DNA from: a virus
Length of the DNA stretch: 46,376 nt
Direction: 5' to 3' (one strand)
Virus record (IMG/VR): IMGVR_UViG_3300002144_000382
Location: 1-46,376 of that record
The position numbers and the translations under genes were made by a program. Positions 30,906-39,154 of the stretch are shown here, one piece after another. Positions within the stretch are counted from its first letter, which is position 1. Each line of letters starts with the position of its first letter. The notes beneath the pieces were generated by a model. It had not been told where the DNA came from. It worked only from the letters and a program-made list of their open reading frames with translations, and did not search any database.

Positions 30906-33440
30906 ATGATAAAAAAAGCCTTCTATACAAATGTGTCTCGTTACGGTAATCAACTTCTATACCGTGGAATCGAAAATGGTAAAAGGGTTCAAAGGAAATT
31001 CAAATACCAACCTACGCTATTCGTAGCTACCCAAAACCCTACTGATTGGAAAGCCTTAGATGGCACACCAGTAGCCCCAGTACAATTTGATTCAATGCGC
31101 GATTCCAAAGAATGGCTTCAACAGAACAAAAGCGTCTCTGGCCGAAGCATCTTTGGAAACACCAAGCATATTGCATCATTCATTAATGACTATTTCCCTG
31201 GCGATGATATCGAATTCGATAGGTCCCAGATCAATGTAACAACAATCGATATTGAATGCCAGTCTGATGATGGCTTCCCCGAACCTAGCATTGCGGCTAA
31301 AGAAGTTACTGCTATATGCTTAAAAAATAATATCGATGATATCTACTATGTCTGGGGTTTACGCAGTTATGATGTAAGCAAATCCCTAATGAAAACTAAC
31401 AAAGTAATTTATAAAGAATGCTCTACAGAGCAAGAATTACTCACCTCTTTTGTAAACCATTGGGCTACACCCTCTAATACGCCAGATGTTATTACTGGTT
31501 GGAATTGCAGATTCTTTGATATTCCGTACCTTGTTAACAGGATGATACGAGTCTTTGGACCTGACCGTGGATCAGAGCTTGTTAACAAACTTTCTACCTG
31601 GGGTATGGTAGACGAACGAACTGTTAATATGATGAGCAGGGATCAGCAAACCTTTGAAATCCACGGCATTTCTTGCCTTGATTATCTAGAGCTATTCAAA
31701 AAGTTTGGATACTCCTATGGTGCCCAAGAGTCATATCGTCTGGACCATATTGCTAACGTTGTTCTTGGCGAAAAGAAACTCTCGTACCAAGAACACGGCA
31801 ACCTCTTTACCCTGTATAAGGAAGATCATCAAAAGTTTATCGACTATAACATTAAGGACGTTGAACTGGTAGACCGAATCGAAAATAAGATGGGATTGAT
31901 TACTCTAGCGCTCACAATAGCTTATAAAGGCGGCGTTAATTACCCGGAGGTAATGGGAACAACCTCTATTTGGGATTCTATTATTTTTAGAAAGCTATAC
32001 TCCCAAAAGACTATCGTACCATTTGCTACTGATAAAATGAGAAGCCCGTATCCAGGCGGATACGTTAAAGAGCCTATTACTGGAATGCACGATTGGGTAG
32101 TTTCCTTCGACCTTAACTCCCTTTATCCTTCTATTATTATGCAGTATAACATGTCCCCCGAAACTATAGCAGACGGGGAAATCTGCAACATAAACGTTGA
32201 TTCAATCTTAGCTAATCCTTCTATAGCGAATAGCAGGGGGAAATCGCTAGGTGCTAACGGACAATATTTCAATATCGATAAGATGGGGGTATTTCCTGCT
32301 ATTATTTCTGACCTATACGAAGAACGTGTAGGGATTAAACGATCCATGCTTGATTCCCAACAGGAGCTTCAGGGTATAAACAAGGCTGATAAGCAAGAAC
32401 TTCTAAGGCTCGAAAGGGATATATCCATCTCTGAAAACAAACAAATGGCTATTAAGATTCTACTTAACTCCCTTTATGGCGCTATTGGCAACAAATACTT
32501 TAGGTTCTTTGATCAGCGCATAGCAGAAGCCATTACTTTATCTGGTCAGCTTATTATTAGATGGGGCGAAAAAGCCATTAATGACTATATTAACAAGATC
32601 CTAGGAACTAATAAAGACTATGTTATTGCTATCGATACTGACTCTTTGTATGTAAACTTAGGCCCATTAGTTAAAGCTGTAAATCCACCAAACCCTGTCG
32701 ACTTCTTAGATAAAGTGTCTAAGGAAAAGCTAGAAGGTGTACTGAAAGAAGCATACGCTAAACTGTTTGATCAGCTTGGTGGCATCGAAAACAAGATGGT
32801 AATGAAAAGGGAAAACATTGCCAACCGCGGCATCTGGCAGGCTAAAAAGCGATATATCTTAAACGTCTTTGATAGCGAAGGCGTACGATACGCAGAGCCT
32901 AAAATCAAAATGACTGGAATCGAAGCTATTAAGTCTTCCACCCCTATGCCATGTCGTGATGAAATGAAAAAGATGTTTGGCATTATTATTAATGGTACCG
33001 AACAAGAAGTACAAGCAGCAATTGCGGACTTTAAAAAGCTATTCTATACCCTTCCTGCTCATGAGATAGCATTCCCTAGGGGTACAACCAAAGTTACTGA
33101 TTTTGCAGATAGAAATACAATCTATAAAAAGGGAACGCCTATACATGTCCGAGGAGCACTACTCTACAACAAGCTTATTAAGGACCTATCTCTGGACAAA
33201 AAATACACAGAAATTAAAAGCGGTGAAAAGCTTAAATTCATCTATCTTAAAAAGCCAAATCCTATCAAAGAAAATGTCATATCATTCCCCGACTACCTTC
33301 ATGAAGAATTTGGGCTAACCCGCTATATTGATTATGACCTACAGTTTCAAAAAACATATCTAGACGGCATTGAGTCAATACTTAATGCGATTGGCTGGAC
33401 CTCTGAAGAGATTTCAACCCTTGAACAATTTTTCGGATAG
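30906..33440 (+). CDS. gp43: DNA polymerase gp43 (family B)
   Basis: An 844-residue replicative polymerase (T4 gp43 is 898). Exonuclease motifs: Exo I DIE (Asp115/Glu117), Exo II FFDIP (Asp205), Exo III YNIKDVELVD. Polymerase motifs: A DLNSLYPSI (Asp402), B KILLNSLYGAIGN, C IDTDS (Asp577/Asp579). The C-terminus STLEQFFG resembles the T4 tail that binds the clamp (SLDFLFG). The N-terminus MIKKAFYTNVSRYGNQLLYR aligns with T4 residue 1, so the start is right even though it leaves almost no leader after the promoter. Confidence 0.97.
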   Translation: MIKKAFYTNVSRYGNQLLYRGIENGKRVQRKFKYQPTLFVATQNPTDWKALDGTPVAPVQFDSMRDSKEWLQQNKSVSGRSIFGNTKHIASFINDYFPGDDIEFDRSQINVTTIDIECQSDDGFPEPSIAAKEVTAICLKNNIDDIYYVWGLRSYDVSKSLMKTNKVIYKECSTEQELLTSFVNHWATPSNTPDVITGWNCRFFDIPYLVNRMIRVFGPDRGSELVNKLSTWGMVDERTVNMMSRDQQTFEIHGISCLDYLELFKKFGYSYGAQESYRLDHIANVVLGEKKLSYQEHGNLFTLYKEDHQKFIDYNIKDVELVDRIENKMGLITLALTIAYKGGVNYPEVMGTTSIWDSIIFRKLYSQKTIVPFATDKMRSPYPGGYVKEPITGMHDWVVSFDLNSLYPSIIMQYNMSPETIADGEICNINVDSILANPSIANSRGKSLGANGQYFNIDKMGVFPAIISDLYEERVGIKRSMLDSQQELQGINKADKQELLRLERDISISENKQMAIKILLNSLYGAIGNKYFRFFDQRIAEAITLSGQLIIRWGEKAINDYINKILGTNKDYVIAIDTDSLYVNLGPLVKAVNPPNPVDFLDKVSKEKLEGVLKEAYAKLFDQLGGIENKMVMKRENIANRGIWQAKKRYILNVFDSEGVRYAEPKIKMTGIEAIKSSTPMPCRDEMKKMFGIIINGTEQEVQAAIADFKKLFYTLPAHEIAFPRGTTKVTDFADRNTIYKKGTPIHVRGALLYNKLIKDLSLDKKYTEIKSGEKLKFIYLKKPNPIKENVISFPDYLHEEFGLTRYIDYDLQFQKTYLDGIESILNAIGWTSEEISTLEQFFG

Positions 33441-33473
33441 GGGGTTTACAAAGCCCCTGTTTTATGATATAAT
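33440..33473 (+). promoter_or_regulatory. Early promoter downstream of gene 43
   Basis: GGGGGTTTACA (-35 33445-33450), 17-bp spacer, TATAAT (33468-33473). It begins at the last base of the gene 43 stop codon. The G-run can pair with GCCCC (33453-33457), followed by TGTTTT. Confidence 0.9.
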
Positions 33474-33500
33474 AGTACAACTAATTTGGAGAAAACGTAA

Positions 33501-33779
33501 ATGATTAAACTAGTAAGATTATCGTCAGGCGAAGAGCTAATTGGCGATGTAAAAGAAACCCCTGATGGCATTACCCTTAGTGATGCTATTATTCTAATTC
33601 CCGCTGGTGAAGGTAAGATTGGGTTTATGCCTTTTATGCCATACACCGAAGCATCAGACGGTATTTCGATCAGCAATCAGTTTATCGTCTTTATGGTAAA
33701 GCCAGTACAAAATCTAATCGATAACCATCGTGAAGCTACTGGCAAAATTGCTTTGCCTCCCTCGAGCATTATACTATGA
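33501..33779 (+). CDS. Putative Sm-like fold protein (second)
   Basis: A 92-residue protein starting MIKLVRLSSGEELIGDVKE, followed by ITLSDAIILIP: a strand, a Ser-Gly-Glu-Glu turn and a bent second strand, as in the Sm1 motif, with a later hydrophobic strand (FIVFMVKP). The N-terminal part matches the protein at 18147 (FKLRSGDEILALV). Good ribosome binding site TTGGAG. It overlaps the following gene by 4 bp (ATGA). An RNA-related role is possible but unproven. Confidence 0.65.
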   Translation: MIKLVRLSSGEELIGDVKETPDGITLSDAIILIPAGEGKIGFMPFMPYTEASDGISISNQFIVFMVKPVQNLIDNHREATGKIALPPSSIIL

Positions 33780-34180
33780 GTAATGACTGGGTAAAAGATA
33801 TTGCTGATATGCAAGACAAGTTTGGAACCCGCGAATGGGTTAAAAATAACCCCGAAAAGCTAAAAGACTTTATGACCTTCAGACTTGACTTTATCGAAGA
33901 AGAGTTTATGGAAACTGTTAAAGCTTTTGTTGAAAATGATCCAGAAGAAATTGTTGATGGTCTTATTGATATTTGTGTAGTAGCTATTGGTACCTTGGAT
34001 GCTTTTGGTGTAAATGCTAACGAAGCTTGGAATAGAGTACTAGAAGCTAATATGGCTAAAAAAGTCGGAATTAAGAAAGAAAGACCAAATCCTTTAGGTT
34101 TACCTGACCTAGAGAAACCAAATGGATGGAAAGCACCATCTCACGAGGGCAATCATGGTATCCTTAACAATATTCAATAG
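33776..34180 (+). CDS. MazG-like all-alpha NTP pyrophosphohydrolase
   Basis: A 134-residue protein. The acidic metal-binding helices EEEFMETVKAF (residues 41-51) and EEIVDGLIDICVVAIGTLDA (58-77) form the E-x-x-E ... E-x-x-D pattern of the MazG / phosphoribosyl-ATP pyrophosphatase superfamily, and K-K-V-G-I-K-K is typical of phage members. It hydrolyses (d)NTPs to monophosphates; phage MazG proteins are thought to tune nucleotide pools or alarmones. Confidence 0.8.
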   Translation: MSNDWVKDIADMQDKFGTREWVKNNPEKLKDFMTFRLDFIEEEFMETVKAFVENDPEEIVDGLIDICVVAIGTLDAFGVNANEAWNRVLEANMAKKVGIKKERPNPLGLPDLEKPNGWKAPSHEGNHGILNNIQ

Positions 34181-35072
34181 CATATATGATAACAAAACTG
34201 ACAAGCGTATGGACTATAATACGTTTGAAGAGTTTGAGCATGTTTTGTATAAGCTATCAGAATCAACTAAGTACCCTACCAAGAAAGATGCACCGCTTAT
34301 ATCCCCGGCGGTGTATCTTCCTAAAACTACAAGGGCTAATGATAACGTAGTCTCTTGGGGCGGATTTGGAATTGTAGACGTGGATGATTATGAAGGTAGT
34401 GTTGATGATATCCATAACAAGTATTCCCAGTATAAGTATATTTGTTACTCTACAGCAAGCTCGACAAAGGAACACCCTAAATTTAGACTGGTATTCCCTT
34501 TAAATCAAATTATATCTAAAGAAAAGATAAAACATTTTTGGTATGCTCTTAATAAAGAGATTGGCGATATAGCAGACGCCCAAACAAAAGATCTTTCTAG
34601 GATGTATTACATACCAGGATCATATAAGGATGCTTACAATTTTATTTTTACTCATGATGGTGAAATTATGGACCCAATTGAAGTGATGAGTAAGCATCCT
34701 TATGTTTCACAAAACGAGTCATTTTTCGATAGATTGCCTGAATCTATTAAGATTGGTTTAATGGAGCATAGAAAAAAGACCCTAATCAATACCAACTATA
34801 CTTGGACAGGTTACGAAGACTGCCCATTCGTAAACAAGAAACAGGTTAACGAATATAAAGGTATTAGTGGCGGAGGTTGGTATCTTAAAATGTACCAGAT
34901 AATGGTATCTACCGCAGGAAACGCTATATCAAGAGGCTACCCTATAACATCCAAAGAGATAGAATATATCTGCAGAGATATTGATAACTCTACTGGCGGA
35001 TGGTATGGCAAGCGCGATATAGCAAAAGAAGCAGAGCGAGCTATAGAGTTCGTGTTTAAAAATAATCTTTAA
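34155..35072 (+). CDS. Possible prim-pol (archaeo-eukaryotic type) primase
   Basis: About 305 residues from ATG 34155 (GAGGG 5 nt upstream); an earlier in-frame ATG at 34122 has no clear ribosome binding site. GIVDVDDYEG (Asp75/Asp77) followed by YKYICYSTASSTKEHPKFRLVFPL matches the D-x-D and S-x-S...R-x-V-x-P-L elements of archaeo-eukaryotic primase domains; DLSRMYYIPG is similar to their third motif. The C-terminal half (ISGGGWYLKMYQIMVSTAGNAI..., helical end) is primase-associated in style. If correct it may supply primers with the gp41 helicase, as no T4 gp61-type primase is seen in this window. Confidence 0.5.
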   Translation: MVSLTIFNSIYDNKTDKRMDYNTFEEFEHVLYKLSESTKYPTKKDAPLISPAVYLPKTTRANDNVVSWGGFGIVDVDDYEGSVDDIHNKYSQYKYICYSTASSTKEHPKFRLVFPLNQIISKEKIKHFWYALNKEIGDIADAQTKDLSRMYYIPGSYKDAYNFIFTHDGEIMDPIEVMSKHPYVSQNESFFDRLPESIKIGLMEHRKKTLINTNYTWTGYEDCPFVNKKQVNEYKGISGGGWYLKMYQIMVSTAGNAISRGYPITSKEIEYICRDIDNSTGGWYGKRDIAKEAERAIEFVFKNNL

Positions 35073-35084
35073 GAGAGTGTCATT

Positions 35085-35324
35085 ATGAGAACCGAAACTA
35101 GAACCACCTATGAATCTAAGGTTAAAGTTATTTGCAACAAAGTCGAGGTAGAAGCAGACGTTGATAAGTATCAGCCTGGCAAGTATCTTGCTATTTGCAT
35201 TCAGGGGGTTAGGGTTAGTCTTAATTGTCAGAAAAATGGATCGTTCGTTGGATATTTTTCTGGAATGGAACTTGTATGCTTAGGCCCTCCTAGAGCTACA
35301 TCAACATATACGCAAAGGGTATAA
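35085..35324 (+). CDS. Small hypothetical protein
   Basis: A 79-residue protein with alternating beta pattern (KVKVICNKVEVEADVDKYQPGKYLAICIQGVRVSL) and three Cys. It lies between the putative primase and the nuclease with 12- and 4-bp gaps. RBS is AGAGAG. No family recognised. Confidence 0.65.
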   Translation: MRTETRTTYESKVKVICNKVEVEADVDKYQPGKYLAICIQGVRVSLNCQKNGSFVGYFSGMELVCLGPPRATSTYTQRV

Positions 35325-35328
35325 AATA

Positions 35329-35799
35329 ATGTTTGAATACAGAGCGAAAATACTACACATAGTGGATGGTGATACCGCAAGGGTCGATGTTGACCTTGGC
35401 TTTGGTATTGTTTATGCCAATCAAGCCGTTAGATTTTTTGGTATCGATACACCTGAATCCAGGACCAAAGATCTTACCGAAAAATGGTATGGAAAACTTG
35501 CCTCTAATTTTGTTAGTGATCATCTAAAAGTAGGCGAAACCTATAAAATGAAGACCACTATTGATAAGGGTAAGTTTGGAAGAATACTTGGTGAATTCTT
35601 TGTCAAGGGGTTTAAAGAAGATCTAGATCCATTTGGTCATAAAGTTCAAGAGGAATTCTCTCTGAACCAAAGAATGGTCGATCTAGGCTATGCTGTTGCT
35701 TACTTTGGTCAATCCAAGGATGATATCCAAGAGCAACATCTAAATAACCGAGTTATTTTAGCAAATAGGGGTTTACATCCCGGCCAATACATGGTATAA
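35329..35799 (+). CDS. Thermonuclease (staphylococcal nuclease-like)
   Basis: A 156-residue OB-fold nuclease. VDGDT at 12-16, RFFGIDTPE with Arg35 and Glu43 (the same numbers as the catalytic pair in staphylococcal nuclease) and KFGRILGEF with Arg85 complete the active site. It should cleave DNA or RNA in a calcium-dependent way. No signal peptide, so it acts inside the cell, perhaps in host DNA breakdown. The last 10 codons and the stop overlap an early promoter for the next gene. Confidence 0.9.
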   Translation: MFEYRAKILHIVDGDTARVDVDLGFGIVYANQAVRFFGIDTPESRTKDLTEKWYGKLASNFVSDHLKVGETYKMKTTIDKGKFGRILGEFFVKGFKEDLDPFGHKVQEEFSLNQRMVDLGYAVAYFGQSKDDIQEQHLNNRVILANRGLHPGQYMV

Positions 35800-35800
35800 T
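35767..35800 (+). promoter_or_regulatory. Early promoter embedded in the thermonuclease 3' end
   Basis: GGGGTTTACA (-35 35772-35777), 17-bp spacer, TATAAT (35795-35800) preceded by ATGG. The thermonuclease stop codon TAA lies inside the -10 hexamer. Confidence 0.9.
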
Positions 35801-35830
35801 GGTCCTATATTAAATAAAAGAGTAAATCTT

Positions 35831-36304
35831 ATGAAAATCACTGAAATATTTGGCCTTAGTCCTGACATTACTTTTAGCTCCGAAAATCTTTCCCCTGAAA
35901 CGCTAGAAGCTTTAGAGAAAGAAAGCAATCGATTAGCAAATAGTATATTTGGGGGAACATCTGCCAAGGCCTTATCTGGTCGAACCAGGTCTATGAGCGA
36001 TATACAAAGAGATTCTTATAATGGCTTATTGGCTGAATATTATCTTCGCGAAGATCTTGGATGGAAGGATGATCAAGGCCGCTGGAAAGATGTTATTTCC
36101 CCAACCGGTCTAAAGGCCGAGATTAAAACATATAGCTCAGAAAGTCCAGGAACTAAGTATAATCATATTATTAACCTTGAAAATAGAAAAACAAAATATG
36201 ACCATGTAATTATGTTTAAAAGAACAAATGGGGTTTATACCTATGACTCCTACTGGACTTATAACTATGATGAAAAACAGTATAATCTTGAGGAACAACA
36301 ATAA
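35831..36304 (+). CDS. Possible PD-(D/E)xK-type nuclease
   Basis: A 157-residue protein. The order GLLAEYYLRE (Glu69) - WKDV (Asp87) - LKAEIKTYSS (Glu97, Lys99) has the spacing of a restriction-endonuclease fold active site, with E-I-K as the E-x-K motif. The end is Tyr-rich (VYTYDSYWTYNYDEKQY). Phages use such nucleases in host DNA degradation or recombination. It overlaps the next gene by one base (TAATG). Function is inferred from the motif only. Confidence 0.5.
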   Translation: MKITEIFGLSPDITFSSENLSPETLEALEKESNRLANSIFGGTSAKALSGRTRSMSDIQRDSYNGLLAEYYLREDLGWKDDQGRWKDVISPTGLKAEIKTYSSESPGTKYNHIINLENRKTKYDHVIMFKRTNGVYTYDSYWTYNYDEKQYNLEEQQ

Positions 36305-36663
36305 TGAAAACACCAATGGAAGTGCTAAAAGCAGCTGCCGAGATTCAGCAGAAAAAAAGCAATGACTATCAAAACCCAAATTCTAGAGTTAAGCAAGCCC
36401 AGTACTACCCACGTGGCTGTTCGACTATCTCTGATATTATGTTTGGCAAGCTTCTTAGAATCCAGTCTGTTCTAGAAGCTATGGAATCTGATTCCAAATA
36501 CGAGCAGAACTTTGAATCATTAGAAGATTCTGCAATAGACCTAATTAACTACGCTACTTTCTTTGTATCGTATCTTAATGGTGGTATTTCAGGTCAAGAT
36601 CCTGATCGGGACTTTCTTAACAGAGTTAAAGAAAAGACAAGGAGTATTAATGTTGATGAGTAA
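36304..36663 (+). CDS. NMAD1/DUF1599-like protein (nucleotide-modification associated)
   Basis: A 119-residue helical protein. The pattern K-S-N-D-Y...YYPRGCSTISDIMFGKLLRI...SLEDSAIDLINYATFF matches the D-Y-x(n)-R-x-S-x-x-D-x-I-x-x-K-x-x-R-I ... D-x-I-N-Y layout of the DUF1599 / Nmad1 domain, which comparative genomics has linked to phage DNA base-modification clusters and which looks distantly MazG-like. It is directly followed by a ThyA-family gene and an asparagine-synthetase-like gene, supporting that context. Confidence 0.7.
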   Translation: MKTPMEVLKAAAEIQQKKSNDYQNPNSRVKQAQYYPRGCSTISDIMFGKLLRIQSVLEAMESDSKYEQNFESLEDSAIDLINYATFFVSYLNGGISGQDPDRDFLNRVKEKTRSINVDE

Positions 36664-37405
36664 TCATTTCGAATCAGACAATCTAGAAGATGGGCTAAAA
36701 GCCCTTCGATCTAAGTTGCTGACTGATGGATATGAAATTAAAACTGAAAGTTGGCAAGGTAAAGGCCCTGACGAATTTCCAGCCCACCTAGAACTGCTTC
36801 ATGCAGATCTTATTGTACAAATGGCAGCCACGGCTCACGAGGCCTCAACACTGCTAAAAGCTGCTCAACCATGGGCAGATGTGCATCACGAAGAACGGGT
36901 AGGGGGTTTACCTTTAAACCCACCGCCTTCGCACACAATGTGGCTTCGTGATACAGAAAAGTACTTAAGCAAAGATCAACAAGCATTTTCTCATTCATAT
37001 CCAGAAAGAATGTGGTGCGATACCACGACCGATGGAATTCGCTTCAAGTGGGGTAACCTTCAAACGGCAGTTGAATTACTTAAGAAAGAACCTAATACTA
37101 GACAGTGTTATGTTCCTATGTGGTTCCCTGAAGATTCTACTGCTGCTCTAGCAGGCGAACGCGTACCTTGCACCTTTGGATGGCATTTTATGTTAAGGGA
37201 TGGAAAACTCCATTGCTCATATCATATGCGATCCTGTGATGTATGCAGACATTTGCATAATGATCTTTATTTTGCAAACCGATTAGTTTTGTGGATGATC
37301 GAGCAATCCGGCATAGATGCTGTACCAGGCACTTTGCACTTCTCCGCTACTTCCTTACATTGTTTTGTAGTTGATAGATACGTTCTTAAAAATATGGTGA
37401 AATAA
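36650..37405 (+). CDS. Thymidylate synthase-superfamily (ThyA-like) nucleotide C5-modifying enzyme
   Basis: A 251-residue protein from ATG 36650 (AAGGAG 5 nt upstream); earlier in-frame starts are inside the preceding gene. The C-terminal 120 residues follow ThyA: LQTAVELLKKEPNTRQCYV, nucleophile Cys174 in VPCTF, DGKLHCSYHMRSCD (Arg194, Ser195, Asp197), Asn204 at the base-recognition position and His237. The N-terminal half is divergent. As ThyX is also encoded (42369), this protein is more likely a dUMP/dCMP hydroxymethylase-type enzyme that makes a modified base than a duplicate thymidylate synthase. Asn at the key position favours dUMP. Confidence 0.8.
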   Translation: MLMSNHFESDNLEDGLKALRSKLLTDGYEIKTESWQGKGPDEFPAHLELLHADLIVQMAATAHEASTLLKAAQPWADVHHEERVGGLPLNPPPSHTMWLRDTEKYLSKDQQAFSHSYPERMWCDTTTDGIRFKWGNLQTAVELLKKEPNTRQCYVPMWFPEDSTAALAGERVPCTFGWHFMLRDGKLHCSYHMRSCDVCRHLHNDLYFANRLVLWMIEQSGIDAVPGTLHFSATSLHCFVVDRYVLKNMVK

Positions 37406-37406
37406 T

Positions 37407-38720
37407 ATGTGTGGTTTTATAGCTGGAAGCGACCTACATCAGACAACTAGTCTTTCTGATGTTATAGAAAAAATCTCTTATCGGGGATTACCAGGACTTA
37501 AGGGCTTTGAAGAGTATGGTCGGCACCAGCTGGCACATTACAGTTTGCCCTTTGTTAACCTGAATCCAAAGGTTGCTATTCAGCCTATGCACGTTAATAG
37601 TATACCTTCATTATTTGTTGGGGAAATCTTTAATTATAATGAAATCTCTGATACTAAATATGATACGGACTCTAGAGCAATACACACCGAATACCTAAAT
37701 CATGGTCTTGATGTGTTTCATAAGTTCGATGGTTTTTGGTCATTCGTTACTATTAAGGATGATAGCTTATTTGCCGTAACTGATTATTTGGCCCAAAAGC
37801 CAATATATTATAGAACAGACTGCGAGGTTTTAGCGTCTGAGATTGATGTGCTTTTGACATTTGGTAAAAACACTAGGAACCAGTTATTTCATTCGAATGT
37901 AATGAAGTGGGGCTATGATCCTACTGGTAATACACCTTGGAATGAAATTAAACAGGTTCCTCCTGGACATTACTATCACAAGGGTGCAGTTATTCCTTAC
38001 TGGGATTGGTCTAAAGTGAAAAAGACAAATCTTAGGGATGACCTTAAAAAAGCCACTAGTCTGCGATTAGGGGGTCAAAGAAAACTGTCTATTCTTCTTT
38101 CTGGGGGTCTGGATTCTACCATTATATACGGACTAATCAAAGAGCTAGGTCGTGAGGTTACCGCTATACACGTAGAAAATCACGAGCATAGTTATGCCCA
38201 TATGGTGTGTGAAAGTCTCGTACAGGTGGAATTAGGAGGTGTTACGGATGAAGAAGCGGTCCTTATACACCAAACCCCTGTAGATCTAGGATCTGTTAAA
38301 CCCCAAATAGCTATGGCTCGCAAGCTCAGAGAATTAGGCTTTCATACTGTTCTTACCGGCGATGGTGCTGATGAGTTATTTGGCGGATATCGCAGAGCAG
38401 AAGATTATGATAGCCAGTATTCGGATGTCTTCTGCGAACTGCCTTATTACCATCTTCCTAGACTAGATCGTACTATGATGCACGAAACTATAGAACTTCG
38501 TTCCCCATTTTTAGCCCCCTCGATTGTAGCTCATGCTTTAGACGTGCCCTATGATCTAAGGAATGGCGAAAAAAAGGTCTTGAAAGATACATTTAAAGAT
38601 ATAGTTCCTAAAGAAATATTGGATAGACCTAAGCATGCACTTAAAACGGATGCTATTAGGTTATACCCTATTCAGCAGCGTGCTATTAATCAAACTATAT
38701 GGGATAAGTTATATGGGTAA
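37407..38720 (+). CDS. Asparagine synthetase-like glutamine amidotransferase
   Basis: A 437-residue protein, shorter than AsnB (~554). Class II amidotransferase domain: Cys2 nucleophile (MCGFIAG), YRGLPG, GEIFNYNEI, HKFDGFWSFV. ATP-pyrophosphatase domain: SGGLDS at 232-237 and GDGADELFGGY at 318-328, with a late ELRSPFLAP and K-H-A-L-K. It should transfer glutamine-derived ammonia to an adenylated carboxylate. In this context the substrate may be a modified nucleotide rather than aspartate. One base separates it from the ThyA-like gene. Confidence 0.85.
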   Translation: MCGFIAGSDLHQTTSLSDVIEKISYRGLPGLKGFEEYGRHQLAHYSLPFVNLNPKVAIQPMHVNSIPSLFVGEIFNYNEISDTKYDTDSRAIHTEYLNHGLDVFHKFDGFWSFVTIKDDSLFAVTDYLAQKPIYYRTDCEVLASEIDVLLTFGKNTRNQLFHSNVMKWGYDPTGNTPWNEIKQVPPGHYYHKGAVIPYWDWSKVKKTNLRDDLKKATSLRLGGQRKLSILLSGGLDSTIIYGLIKELGREVTAIHVENHEHSYAHMVCESLVQVELGGVTDEEAVLIHQTPVDLGSVKPQIAMARKLRELGFHTVLTGDGADELFGGYRRAEDYDSQYSDVFCELPYYHLPRLDRTMMHETIELRSPFLAPSIVAHALDVPYDLRNGEKKVLKDTFKDIVPKEILDRPKHALKTDAIRLYPIQQRAINQTIWDKLYG

Positions 38721-39150
38721 TAATTGGAATAATAAGTATATGGATCTAGCAAAGACCGTATCTAAATGGTCTAAAGACCCATCTGCTAAGATTGGTTCTG
38801 TTGCTATTAGCAGTTCAGGACAGGTATTAGCCCAAGGTTATAATGGTTTCCCTAGAGGGATCAATGATAGCGAGACCCGCTATAATGACCGAGAGGTTAA
38901 GTATTCCTATGTAGTACATGCTGAAATGAATACGATCTATAACGCATGTATGAATGGTGTTAGCTTGTCTGACTCTACTTTTTATGTTCATGGCTTGCCA
39001 GTCTGCAATGAATGCGCTAAGGGTATTATTCAGGTAGGAACAAAAAAAGTAGTTATGAGTGGGGATATGGATAATCCTCGATGGGTTGAATCATGCAAAA
39101 AAGCGTGTGATCTATTTGATGAAGCCGGGGTTAAATGGGAGTTTATTTAG
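38713..39150 (+). CDS. dCMP deaminase-like cytidine deaminase
   Basis: A 145-residue zinc deaminase (T4 Cd is 193). The catalytic HAE (His69, Glu71) and PVCNEC (Cys98, Cys101) bind zinc. The N-terminal YMDLAKTVSKWSKDPSAKIGSV...YNGFPRG is typical of dCMP deaminases. It converts dCMP to dUMP, substrate of ThyX and possibly of the ThyA-like enzyme. Start ATG 38713 overlaps the preceding stop by 8 bp. It ends just before the next early promoter. Confidence 0.9.
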   Translation: MGNNWNNKYMDLAKTVSKWSKDPSAKIGSVAISSSGQVLAQGYNGFPRGINDSETRYNDREVKYSYVVHAEMNTIYNACMNGVSLSDSTFYVHGLPVCNECAKGIIQVGTKKVVMSGDMDNPRWVESCKKACDLFDEAGVKWEFI

Positions 39151-39154
39151 CTTC

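Noticed and set aside
36563-36649. Longer N-terminus for the ThyA-like protein
   Set aside because: It lies inside the NMAD1-like gene in another frame, whereas ATG 36650 has AAGGAG at proper distance.
36894-36930. GGGGGTTTAC inside the ThyA-like gene as an early promoter
   Set aside because: No -10 box lies 17 bp downstream.
38635-38712. Longer N-terminus for the dCMP deaminase
   Set aside because: It would overlap the AsnB-like gene deeply; deaminase similarity starts at the Met at 38713.
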